A DNA stretch of 64,000 nucleotides from Chloroflexaceae bacterium (GTDB lineage Bacteria; Chloroflexota; Chloroflexia; Chloroflexales; Chloroflexaceae). The notes below the pieces were generated by a model that was not told where the DNA came from, did no database searches, and worked only from the letters and a program-made list of their open reading frames with translations. Below, in pieces: positions 18,170 to 25,932 of this stretch. The DNA lies in the NCBI GenBank assembly GCA_025057155.1, contig JANWYD010000005.1, forward strand, positions 153,858-217,857, in the 5' to 3' direction. Made by a program: the position numbers and the translations under genes. Numbering within the stretch: the stretch's first letter is position 1; the number at the start of each line of letters is the position of its first letter.

Positions 18170-20197
18170 ATGGACGCTCCTCGCCCGAACTTCACGTTAT
18201 CACACGTGCCAGTCCTGGTGAGCTACGTGGTGGCCGTGGTCACCGGCGTGGCAGCGGCGCTGCTCACGAACCTGCTCGCGCCTCCTGTCGAGCAGCGCGG
18301 TTTTGTGTTATTTCTTCTTGCGGTTACGATAAGCGCCTGGTACGGCGGGTTCGGGCCGGGATTGCTGGCCACGATATTCACGGCGCTGGTGGGCGTCTAT
18401 GAGTTGCAGGCCTCCCCGCCGTCATCCGGGGTGAAGAGTTCCTACGTGCTGCATCTGGGGTTCTTTCTCGGCGCGGCCCTGGTCGTCAGCGCACTCAGCG
18501 AGTCCCGCCGGCGCTCGGAGGGTTTTGCCCAGGCTGAGCGCGAGCGTTACGCGGTCATCCTCAGCAGTATTGGCGAGGCCGTTATCGTTACCGATGCCGC
18601 TGAGCGGGTGACCGTGATGAACCCTGTTGCCGAGCAACTTACCGGCTGGCGCTTCGACAAGGCGCGCATGCGTCCTCTGAGCGACGTGTTGCGTGTCGTC
18701 GAGGAGACCACACGGGCGCCGCCGGAACGTCTGGTCGAGCGGACCTTGCGCGAGGGCCAGGCGGTTGCGCTGGCGTCGGGCACGTTGCTGCTGACTCGCG
18801 ATGGGGCCGAACGCCCCATCGAGGGCAGCGCCGCGCCGGTACGCTCCCGGAGCGGCGCGCTGATCGGCGCGGTGCTGGTCTTTCGCGACGTCAGCGCGCG
18901 ACGCGCCGAGGAACGCGCTCGCGAGGAGACCCTGCGCCGCGAGCGCGAAGCCCGCGACCAGGCGCAGCGGGCCGAACGGCGCGCGGCCTTTCTCGCCCAG
19001 GCCAGCGCCATCCTGTCCTCATCCCTGGCCTCTGAGGAGACGCTCCAGGCGATTGCCCGCCTCGCTATTGCCGAAGTCGCTGATATGTGCGTCGTGTTCG
19101 CCCAGGAACCCGATGGCATGCTCCGCCGCGTGGTCACTGTGCACGTTGACCCTGATCTGGAGCAGCAGTTACGTGCCCTCCAGTCGCTGACGATTGATCC
19201 GCGGAGCGATCATCCCGCCGCGATTGCCGTTCGTACCGGCCAGGCGCTGCTCAATCCGCCCATCCCGGACGCGCTCGTCGCTGCCGCCGCTGCTGATGCC
19301 GAACACCTGGCGCGTCTCCGCGCCACCCTTCCCCGTTCCCATATTGTCGTGCCGCTGGTTGCCCGCGGCGTGGCGACCGGCGCGATTTTGCTGGGAATGA
19401 GCGCCTCAGGGCGGGTCTTTACCGAAGCCGATATCGGCCTTGTGCGTGAACTGGCCGGCCGGGCCGCCGTCGCGCTGGATAATGCCCGCCTGTATGAGGA
19501 AGCGCAACGGGCCATCCAGGTGCGCGACAACTTCCTTTCTCTCGCGGTTCACGAATTGCGTGCGCCGCTTGCCGCCGCTCTCGGCAACGTGCAGTTGCTC
19601 ATACGGCGCGCCGAGCGAGCCAATCTGTCGGACGAACGCTTCGGTCGCAATCTGCGCCTGATCGAGGAGCAACTACGTCGTCTGGCTAACCTGGTCAGTA
19701 TGCTGCTCGATGTCTCGCGTCTGGAGGCGGGCCAGTTGAGCATTCAGCGCGCCCCGCTGGATCTGGCGGCCCTGGTGCGTCGGGTGCTTGAGCGCGCCGA
19801 AGCCTCGCTTGTCACCCATGTGCTGCGCTATGACGGGCCTGTCGGCCCCCTTCACATCGAGGGCGACGCCGTGCGCCTTGAACAGGTGCTCGACAATCTG
19901 CTGCAGAATGCAGCCAAGTATAGCCCGCCCGGCAGCGCCATTACCGTGCTGGCGGGCCAGCAGCACGAACGGGTCTGGTTCGCCGTGCGCGACGAAGGCG
20001 TGGGGATCGATCCAGCGGTGTTGCCCTACCTGTTCGAGCGCTCATACCGCGCTCCTGATCCCTCCACCCGCGCTATGCCAGGCATGGGTATCGGTCTCTA
20101 CGTCGTGCGCGAGATCGTCGCCAGACACGGCGGAACAGTAGAGGTGGAGAGTGAGCCGGGCAAGGGTACCACCTTCACGGTCTGGTTGCCGCGATGA
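18170..20197 (+). CDS. membrane sensor histidine kinase (DUF4118-PAS-GAF-HisKA-HATPase)
   Basis: A 675-residue kinase. Transmembrane helices at about 12-105 match the KdpD/DUF4118 type. A PAS domain starts near ERYAVILSSIGEAVIVTDA, then a coiled linker, a GAF domain (LQAIARLAIAEVADMCVVF), and HisKA with H461 in AVHELRAP. The HATPase has the N box LEQVLDNLLQNAAKYSPPG, G1 DEGVGID and G2 MGIGLYVV. It should autophosphorylate and pass phosphate to a receiver. No response regulator is adjacent; the receiver-HTH-membrane protein at 15423-16238 is a candidate partner. Confidence 0.92.
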   Translation: MDAPRPNFTLSHVPVLVSYVVAVVTGVAAALLTNLLAPPVEQRGFVLFLLAVTISAWYGGFGPGLLATIFTALVGVYELQASPPSSGVKSSYVLHLGFFLGAALVVSALSESRRRSEGFAQAERERYAVILSSIGEAVIVTDAAERVTVMNPVAEQLTGWRFDKARMRPLSDVLRVVEETTRAPPERLVERTLREGQAVALASGTLLLTRDGAERPIEGSAAPVRSRSGALIGAVLVFRDVSARRAEERAREETLRREREARDQAQRAERRAAFLAQASAILSSSLASEETLQAIARLAIAEVADMCVVFAQEPDGMLRRVVTVHVDPDLEQQLRALQSLTIDPRSDHPAAIAVRTGQALLNPPIPDALVAAAAADAEHLARLRATLPRSHIVVPLVARGVATGAILLGMSASGRVFTEADIGLVRELAGRAAVALDNARLYEEAQRAIQVRDNFLSLAVHELRAPLAAALGNVQLLIRRAERANLSDERFGRNLRLIEEQLRRLANLVSMLLDVSRLEAGQLSIQRAPLDLAALVRRVLERAEASLVTHVLRYDGPVGPLHIEGDAVRLEQVLDNLLQNAAKYSPPGSAITVLAGQQHERVWFAVRDEGVGIDPAVLPYLFERSYRAPDPSTRAMPGMGIGLYVVREIVARHGGTVEVESEPGKGTTFTVWLPR

Positions 20198-20511
20198 CTG
20201 ACCGATGTTTTGGCCCCCCTAAAGCCTGGCGCCGGGCTGCGTAATTTTTCGGCGCGTTCTTGCCAAAATGCGCTCATAGTCGTTACACTATGAGTGAAAA
20301 AGGCAGGTCCTTGCAAGCTCCGCTTGCGCCTTTAAGGGGTGGCAAGAGGGGGTTTTTTTTAGGGGAGGGCAACATCTCCCTGCCGCGAAGAGTTTGTAGC
20401 GTCTTTACAACCCGGAAATGACGGGTTGATATCTGTCAGGACGGTTGCGTCCTTTAGCCACTGCCCCTGGCTGTATTCAGGGTCTCAAACCACCAGAGTT
20501 TTAGCACACGA
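20198..20511. promoter_or_regulatory. gap upstream of the CDF gene with promoter and long leader
   Basis: Plus-strand promoter TTGCCA (20260-20265), 18 bases, TACACT (20284-20289), with palindrome CTCATAG-N8-CTATGAG (20273-20294) across the -10, so a dimeric regulator may act here. The roughly 215-base leader carries hairpins ACCCG...CGGGT (20409-20425) and AGGACG-GTTG-CGTCCT (20438-20453) and a GGGGAGGGC-type repeat. I recognise no known riboswitch class. Confidence 0.45.
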
Positions 20512-21408
20512 ATGGCGCATCTTCCATCGCTGGCGCGCTTTATGTGGCTATCGATCGCCGCGGCGATCCTCACTATTAGCCTCAAGCTAGCCGCCTTCTG
20601 GCTGACCGGTTCGGTCGGGTTGCTCTCCGACGCGCTCGAGTCGCTCGTCAATCTCGCCGCTGCGGTGATGGGCCTGGCAATGCTCGCCATCGCCGCGCGG
20701 CCCGCCGATGAGGACCATGCCTACGGCCACACCAAGGCCGAGTACTTCGCCAGCGCCACCGAGGGCCTGCTGATCCTCGTCGCCGCGGGCAGCATTATCT
20801 GGACCGCCGTGCCGCGCCTGATTGCCCCCGCGCCCCTCGAGCAGCTTGGCCTGGGCCTGGCCGTGTCCATGGTCGCGTCGCTGATCAACTTTGTGGTCGC
20901 GCGCATCATGCTCCGCGCCGGTCGCAGGCACGCCTCCATCGCTCTCGAGGCTGATGCGCATCACCTGATGACCGATGTCTGGACCTCGGCGGGCGTCGCG
21001 GTCGGCGTGGCGCTGGTCTGGCTCACCGGGTGGGCGTGGCTCGACCCGCTGATCGCCCTGCTGGTGGCGGCGAATATCATCCGCTCGGGCATCGACCTGG
21101 TGCGTCGCTCGGCGCTGGGGTTGATGGATACGTCCATCCCTCCGGAAGAACTGGCCCAGGTGCGGGCGGTGCTCGACGAGTACGCCGCGCGAGGCGTAGA
21201 TTACCACGCCCTCCGCACGCGCCAGGCTGCCGCGCGGCGCTTTGTATCTATGCACCTTCTGGTGCCCGATACCTGGACCGTTCAGCAGGGGCACGACCTG
21301 GCCGAGGAGGTCGAGCGCGATATTCGCGCGACGCTTCCCAACACGTCGGTGTTCACCCACGTCGAGCCGCGCGGTGATCCGGCCTCCTGGGAAGATGTGA
21401 AGTTGTAG
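20512..21408 (+). CDS. cation diffusion facilitator family transporter
   Basis: A 298-residue CDF exporter: six membrane helices, TM2 motif SDALESLVN and loop [16 protein letters not shown], then [14 protein letters not shown] in TM5, whose HxxxD metal-site pair is typical of Zn/Mn/Fe exporters. The cytosolic C-terminal domain ([20 protein letters not shown]) is the CDF dimerisation domain. It exports divalent metal against a proton. The metal cannot be set from sequence. It is monocistronic, with a hairpin downstream and a palindromic promoter upstream. Confidence 0.92.
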   Translation: MAHLPSLARFMWLSIAAAILTISLKLAAFWLTGSVGLLSDALESLVNLAAAVMGLAMLAIAARPADEDHAYGHTKAEYFASATEGLLILVAAGSIIWTAVPRLIAPAPLEQLGLGLAVSMVASLINFVVARIMLRAGRRHASIALEADAHHLMTDVWTSAGVAVGVALVWLTGWAWLDPLIALLVAANIIRSGIDLVRRSALGLMDTSIPPEELAQVRAVLDEYAARGVDYHALRTRQAAARRFVSMHLLVPDTWTVQQGHDLAEEVERDIRATLPNTSVFTHVEPRGDPASWEDVKL

Positions 21409-21438
21409 GGTCGCGGTGAACATGCCCCCGGATTTCTA

Positions 21439-21470
21439 GAGCGTGGGGAAACCGGCTTTCCTCACGCTCT
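21439..21470 (+). terminator. hairpin after the CDF gene
   Basis: AGAGCGTG-GGGAAACCGGCTTTCCTCACGCTCT forms a stem with a central GGGGAAACCGG core (21439-21470). The same core recurs in several terminators of the window, for example 42824-42852. Confidence 0.6.
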
Positions 21471-21494
21471 TACGGTAGCTGTAGAGAAGGTTGG

Positions 21495-21586
21495 GGATTT
21501 GGGATTTTGGATTTTGGATTTTGGATTGTCTTTTCGGAAAGGTATGCGGATCAATCCGCAATCCGCAATCCAAAATCCAAAATCCC
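21495..21586. repeat. inverted (ATTTTGG)n heptamer tracts, locus 2
   Basis: ATTTTGG units run forward at 21497-21527 and inverted CCAAAAT units run at 21558-21586, able to form a long hairpin. The right arm ends at the stop codon of the histidine phosphatase gene. This and the CDF terminator fill the convergent gap. Confidence 0.85.
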
Positions 21587-21587
21587 A

Positions 21588-22217
21588 TTACTCTCCTCCT
21601 TCGGCGACCATATCTTCGACATGAGCGGCGTCGTTGAGGCGCATCAGGCGCCAGCCATTGCGTCCCAGGCGCAGCTCGGTCAGCGAGCCGTTGTCGAGCC
21701 ACATGCGCCCGAAGTTGCCCAGGTCCAGACCGATCACGTGGCAGAGCAGGGCGCGGATGGTGCCGCCGTGCGACACGGCGACCACCACCTCGCCCTGGGC
21801 ATGGCTCTCCTGGATGCGCTGGAGCGCCACCAGCGCCCGGGCCTGCAACTGCGCGTAGCTCTCGCCGCCGAGACGCACGGTGCGCGCCGGGTCGCGCCGG
21901 TACTCGGCCATATGGTCGGGGAAACGCCGGTAGAGTTCTTCGGGTGTCAGGCCCTCCCACTGCCCGACGTCAATCTCGCGCAACTCGGGCATCGGCACGG
22001 GCGTCTGGCCGATGGCCGCGCCAATGATCTCGGCGGTCTCCCAGGCGCGGGCGATGTCACTGGCGTACAGAGCGCGCACCTCCAGCGGCCGCAGGCGCGC
22101 GGCGGCGCGGCGGGCCTGCTCACGCCCGCGTTCATTCAAGGGAACATTGGCGTGACCCTGGTACTGGAGGGTGACGTTCCACGGCGTCTCGCCGTGACGG
22201 ACGAGGATAAGGCGCAT
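21588..22217 (-). CDS. histidine phosphatase family protein (phosphoglycerate mutase-like)
   Basis: A 209-residue protein opening with MRLILVRHGETPWN, the catalytic RHG of branch-1 histidine phosphatases, and later EIDVGQWEGLTPEEL and VAVSHGGTIRALLCH, the second catalytic His. Family members range from alpha-ribazole phosphatases to sugar-phosphate and GPI-type phosphatases. The length and motifs fit the GpmB/CobC-like group; the substrate is unknown. No cobalamin gene is near, so CobC function is not supported. Confidence 0.85.
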   Translation of the reverse strand: MRLILVRHGETPWNVTLQYQGHANVPLNERGREQARRAAARLRPLEVRALYASDIARAWETAEIIGAAIGQTPVPMPELREIDVGQWEGLTPEELYRRFPDHMAEYRRDPARTVRLGGESYAQLQARALVALQRIQESHAQGEVVVAVSHGGTIRALLCHVIGLDLGNFGRMWLDNGSLTELRLGRNGWRLMRLNDAAHVEDMVAEGGE

Positions 22218-22339
22218 AGGATCTCACTTGTGGTGATGGATGTGGTTTGTTCGCAAAGGCTGCCGCTACCTTCATCTGGGGCCTATTATACCGTTGGCCG
22301 GGTCGTTCCGGCTTGACACAACGTTCATCCAGGTCAGGG

Positions 22340-22356
22340 GCAACCTGAAGGGTTGC
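22340..22356. repeat. GCAACC-hairpin repeat
   Basis: GCAACCTGAAGGGTTGC, one of at least seven copies in the window of a GCAACC-N-GGTTGC palindrome. It lies just downstream of the large membrane protein gene (stop 22374) on the minus strand, where it could terminate that transcript. Confidence 0.65.
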
Positions 22357-22373
22357 TAACCCTGCTGTCCCCC

Positions 22374-24563
22374 TCATTCTTCGAGCCCCAGGGAATATAC
22401 CGCCACCTCCCCATCGGGTGCATGCAAATACACCGGGGTCATGCCGCTCACGATGCGCAGCGCTACCGTGTGGCGCTCCAGGCCTCCGCGCAGCGCAAGG
22501 CTGGCCCGTTCCTGCCCGTTGGCGCTGATAACCAGGCGACCCGGCGCCGGGCTGTTCAGGTCCACGGTGAGGATAACGTCACGGGGGCGGGCGCTGAAGA
22601 TCAGCACCTCGGCTTCGCTACGGATGCGCCGCTCGATTCCGCCGCTGCTCGCCGTCGGCGGCGACCAGCCGGCCCCGATGCCAAGAAACGGCAGCGGGTC
22701 GTCTGGCGGCGCCACCTTATAGGCCAGCACCGACCCCGCCGGGATCGGCTTCAGTGGCCCCATGGATCGCAGCAACCCCGAGGCGCGAAACGGGTCGGAG
22801 CAGGTCAGTACCGCAATCTCGCGCCGGGGCGGCGCTCCGCCCGCGGCGGCTTCGGCGACTTTCTGCAGGTAGTGGTAGCTCAGCGCCCCTCCGGTGCCGT
22901 GGAGCATCAGATAGCGGATGTTGAAATAGCTGAACACGCTGGCGGCGATGGTCGTTGGCTTCTGGGCGATAATGTCTGCCTGAGGACTGGCGTAGGCGAA
23001 CATGCGCACCATGGGGATCTGCTCCAGCAGAGGGTAGGGCAGGGTGCGCGAGGTGTAGCCGCCCGCCAGATACTTCCGGTGGGCGATTTGAAAGAGCATG
23101 TACGTCGGGCTTACGTCGTAGTAGAAGGGTGACTCGAGAATGGCGTATTCGTCGGGATCTTGTCCCAGTTCGTTGTAGAGCGGCGGAACATAGACCCAGA
23201 CCATCGGGAAGGGCGTGGTCAGGTTCTCGAAGGCGATCAGCGCGACCAGGCCGGCCAGGGCCAGATTGGCGGCCCGGCCAGGGCGCGGCGCGCGCTCCTC
23301 CAGCACGCTCAGCAAGCGGTGCGCGCCCAGGGCGGCCAGGATCGCCAGCGCGAGCAGCGTATAGACGATGAACCGCAGCGGGTAGCGTGAGATCCGCAAG
23401 AGGGGCAGGTCGTAGAGCAAGGCGCCGGGGAGGGGTATGCCGGTGCGATGTCCGAGCACCTGCAACTGCGGCCCCAGGGCCAGCAGGGCAAACAGCGCGG
23501 CGCTCAGCAACCAGAATCGGCGCCGGTCGTCGCGCAGGCCAAAGGTTGCCAGCACCAGGGCCGCCACGCCGAGATAGGCGGTCTTGGACTGGATGTGGAT
23601 GTTGTCCTTGTAGCTCTGCATGCGCTCGGCCACCGGCCCGAGGAGGGGATGGAGCTGGCTGGGGATGAAGAAGTCGGCCAGGTCGGCCGAATGATCCTGG
23701 CGGAAGGTGGGGCCGCCCTCGGTTGCGACGGCGGGCATACGGGCCGCGAAGCGCGCAGCGGGAAGAGCCAGCGGCGATGTCAGCAGCAGCGCCAGCCCGA
23801 TAGCCGCCGCGACGGCCAGCGCCCCCGACGCGCGCAGGCGCGGGAGCGGGCCGCCGCTTGCGCCCGCCTGCCGGTGGAGCAGCAGCCGGGCTACGGCGTA
23901 CCAGGCCGCCCAGATCAGCGTGAACAGCAGGTACTGCCAGTCGCAGAGCGCGGTCAGGGCGATCAGCGCCCCCGCCAGGGCGATGCGGCCCCATCCGGGC
24001 TGATTGGCGGCGTGGTGGATGGCCAGCGCCGCCAGCGGCAGCGGCCAGGCCGCAAGCATGTGCGTATGGCTGCCGAACACCTGGGAGAGCAGGTAGCCGC
24101 TGGTAGCGAAGATGACCCCGCCGACCAGCGCGGCGCGGCGCGCCGTTGCCGGGCGCGCGCCGGGCGCGACGAGGATGGCCCGTGCCAGTAGATAGGTCGT
24201 GTAGCCGCTCATCGTCAGCGAGAAGAGCACCACGAAGTTGTAAGCCACGACCAGCCCGAAGAGCGCGTGGATCGGCAGGCTGACCAGAAAATTGATCGGA
24301 TTAAGCGTTTGCAGCCATAGTTCGGCGCCATGGGGGTAGTAGAGGTAGGGGGTGAAAAAGGGATTGCTACGGCTGAGCAGCGCCTCCCGCAGCCACCACA
24401 TGTTCCACATGTTCTGCCAGGTGTCGAAGCCGTTGCCCGGCACGGCGGTCGTCATTTGCAGCGCCATGGGCCAGGTCATCAGCAGGGCCAGGCTCAGGTA
24501 GAGGGCCAGGGCCGCGCCGTGGCGCCCCAGCGCATCGCGCCAACGGATAGTTGGTAGGGTCAT
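22374..24563 (-). CDS. large polytopic membrane protein, GT-C-like, paralogue of the gene at 2810-5101
   Basis: A 729-residue protein sharing its N-terminal pattern with the protein at 2810-5101: FDTWQNMWNMWWLREALL, NPFFTPYLYYPHGAELWL and VAYNFVVLFSLTMSGYTTYL. About twelve hydrophobic helices and a soluble C-terminal beta-rich domain follow. It lacks the 50-residue insertion of its paralogue. A GT-C-like role in envelope glycan assembly is plausible but unproven. It stands alone rather than beside the 1-7 kb cluster. The ATG at 24563 follows ACATCCT, as does the ATG at 7198, with no strong Shine-Dalgarno. Confidence 0.75.
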   Translation of the reverse strand: MTLPTIRWRDALGRHGAALALYLSLALLMTWPMALQMTTAVPGNGFDTWQNMWNMWWLREALLSRSNPFFTPYLYYPHGAELWLQTLNPINFLVSLPIHALFGLVVAYNFVVLFSLTMSGYTTYLLARAILVAPGARPATARRAALVGGVIFATSGYLLSQVFGSHTHMLAAWPLPLAALAIHHAANQPGWGRIALAGALIALTALCDWQYLLFTLIWAAWYAVARLLLHRQAGASGGPLPRLRASGALAVAAAIGLALLLTSPLALPAARFAARMPAVATEGGPTFRQDHSADLADFFIPSQLHPLLGPVAERMQSYKDNIHIQSKTAYLGVAALVLATFGLRDDRRRFWLLSAALFALLALGPQLQVLGHRTGIPLPGALLYDLPLLRISRYPLRFIVYTLLALAILAALGAHRLLSVLEERAPRPGRAANLALAGLVALIAFENLTTPFPMVWVYVPPLYNELGQDPDEYAILESPFYYDVSPTYMLFQIAHRKYLAGGYTSRTLPYPLLEQIPMVRMFAYASPQADIIAQKPTTIAASVFSYFNIRYLMLHGTGGALSYHYLQKVAEAAAGGAPPRREIAVLTCSDPFRASGLLRSMGPLKPIPAGSVLAYKVAPPDDPLPFLGIGAGWSPPTASSGGIERRIRSEAEVLIFSARPRDVILTVDLNSPAPGRLVISANGQERASLALRGGLERHTVALRIVSGMTPVYLHAPDGEVAVYSLGLEE

Positions 24564-24623
24564 AGGATGTCCGGGTTAAGATGTGCCTGTATGGGAGCGC
24601 GCGGGTTTCGGTGCCGATGCCGC

Positions 24624-24667
24624 TTTGGATTTTGGATTTTGGATTTTGGATTTTGGATTTTGGATTG
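24624..24667. repeat. (TTTTGGA)n heptamer tract, locus 3
   Basis: About six perfect heptamers. Following sequence (24690-24735, with TTCAACAGGAACTGGTA) resembles the sequence after the tract at 14984-15014. The remainder of the gap 24668-24978 has no gene. Confidence 0.85.
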
Positions 24668-24932
24668 TCGGATGTGGCTTCCCGATCAGACCTGGCGATG
24701 ATGGGTATGTGGGCCATTCAACAGGAACTGGTATAAGCCATGGTTCATGCTCGAGTTACAGTTTGAGGAGCGCAGGGAGGCACGGTCTCCCCGCGCTCTC
24801 CGTTGTACCCGTAGCGGTTGGCGGTATGCGGGTGGCGAAGGGCGCGGACCTTCGCGCTTTCTCCTGCCGTCGCGGAGCATGCGGGGGACGAGCTTTCGGA
24901 AGTCCCATACGCCCCTCCGCGCTCTCTGCGGT

Positions 24933-24972
24933 GCGAACGGGTGCGATAGCGGTGAACGCTATCGCGGTTCGC
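24933..24972 (-). terminator. two-tier hairpin after fruK
   Basis: The inner stem is GCGATAGC (24943-24950) with GCTATCGC (24958-24965); the outer stem is GCGAAC (24933-24938) with GTTCGC (24967-24972). It starts 6 bases past the fruK stop. No U-tract, so a terminator or mRNA-stabilising hairpin. Confidence 0.55.
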
Positions 24973-24978
24973 CGCAGG

Positions 24979-25932
24979 TCACACCAGTGCTGGCATGACG
25001 ACGGACACGGCGACGCGGCGGGCCAGGTCGGCGAGGGTGGCCCGGTCGCCCAGGCCGGCCCCCACGCGGCTGATCGCGTCCACGGCGAAGGCCGTCGCCA
25101 GCCTGGCGGTAGCTTCAAGGTCATAGCCCCGCGCCTGCGCGGCGACAATGCCCGCCACCATCGCGTCGCCCGCCCCCACGGTGCTGCGCGCCGTTACCTG
25201 CGGGGGCACGGCGCGCAATGCTTCGCTGGCGGTGATAAAGAGCGCCCCCGCGCTACCCATCGAGACGACCGCCAGCTCGATCCCCGCCGTGAGGAGTTTC
25301 CGCGCTGCCGCGATGATGGCCGCCTCGCCGGGGAGGGGGGCGCCGATCAGCGCCTCCAGTTCGTGAATGTTGGGCTTGATGATCCGCGGCGCGGCAGTGA
25401 TGGCCGCCGCGAGCGGCTCGCCGCTGGTGTCAAGCGCCACGCTCCGCCCCCGGGCCCTTAGCTCGCCGATCAGATCACGATAGAGCGTTGGTGCGACGCC
25501 GGGGGGCAGGCTTCCCGCCAACACCACCCACGGCGCCGGCGAGGCTGCCAGGCGCGCTCGCAGCGCGTCCAGGTCGAGCGGCGCAGGCGCCGGGCCGGGA
25601 AAGTTGATGTCGGTCGTTTGCTGCCGCACCGGGTCAATAATCTTGATCCCCACCCGCGTGCGCCCGGCGATGCGCACAAACTGGTCGGCAATGCCTTTAC
25701 GAGCGAACAGATCCTCGAAGCTCGTCGCATTCTCGCGGCCCAGGAACCCCGTCGCCGCTACCCTGTGGCCGGCGTCGGCCAGGGTTACTGCTACGTTGAC
25801 CCCCTTGCCGCCAGGGTGATCCTGAACCTGTTCAACCCGGTTCACCTTGCCCGCGGCGAAGTCGGTGATGGTCACGGTGCGGTCAATCGCCGGGTTGAGG
25901 GTAACCGTGATCATCTCAGGGGTGGCGCTCAT
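24979..25932 (-). CDS. fruK: 1-phosphofructokinase
   Basis: A 317-residue PfkB-family kinase: MITVTLNPAIDRTVTI, GGKGVNVAVTLADAG, and the anion-hole/catalytic motif TVGAGDAMVAG. LAGSLPPGV is typical of the FruK/LacC branch. It phosphorylates fructose-1-phosphate from the PTS to fructose-1,6-bisphosphate. Its ATG overlaps the stop of the EIIA-HPr-EI gene (ATGA), so it is the third gene of the fru operon, and the hairpin after it ends the unit. Confidence 0.93.
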   Translation of the reverse strand: MSATPEMITVTLNPAIDRTVTITDFAAGKVNRVEQVQDHPGGKGVNVAVTLADAGHRVAATGFLGRENATSFEDLFARKGIADQFVRIAGRTRVGIKIIDPVRQQTTDINFPGPAPAPLDLDALRARLAASPAPWVVLAGSLPPGVAPTLYRDLIGELRARGRSVALDTSGEPLAAAITAAPRIIKPNIHELEALIGAPLPGEAAIIAAARKLLTAGIELAVVSMGSAGALFITASEALRAVPPQVTARSTVGAGDAMVAGIVAAQARGYDLEATARLATAFAVDAISRVGAGLGDRATLADLARRVAVSVVMPALV

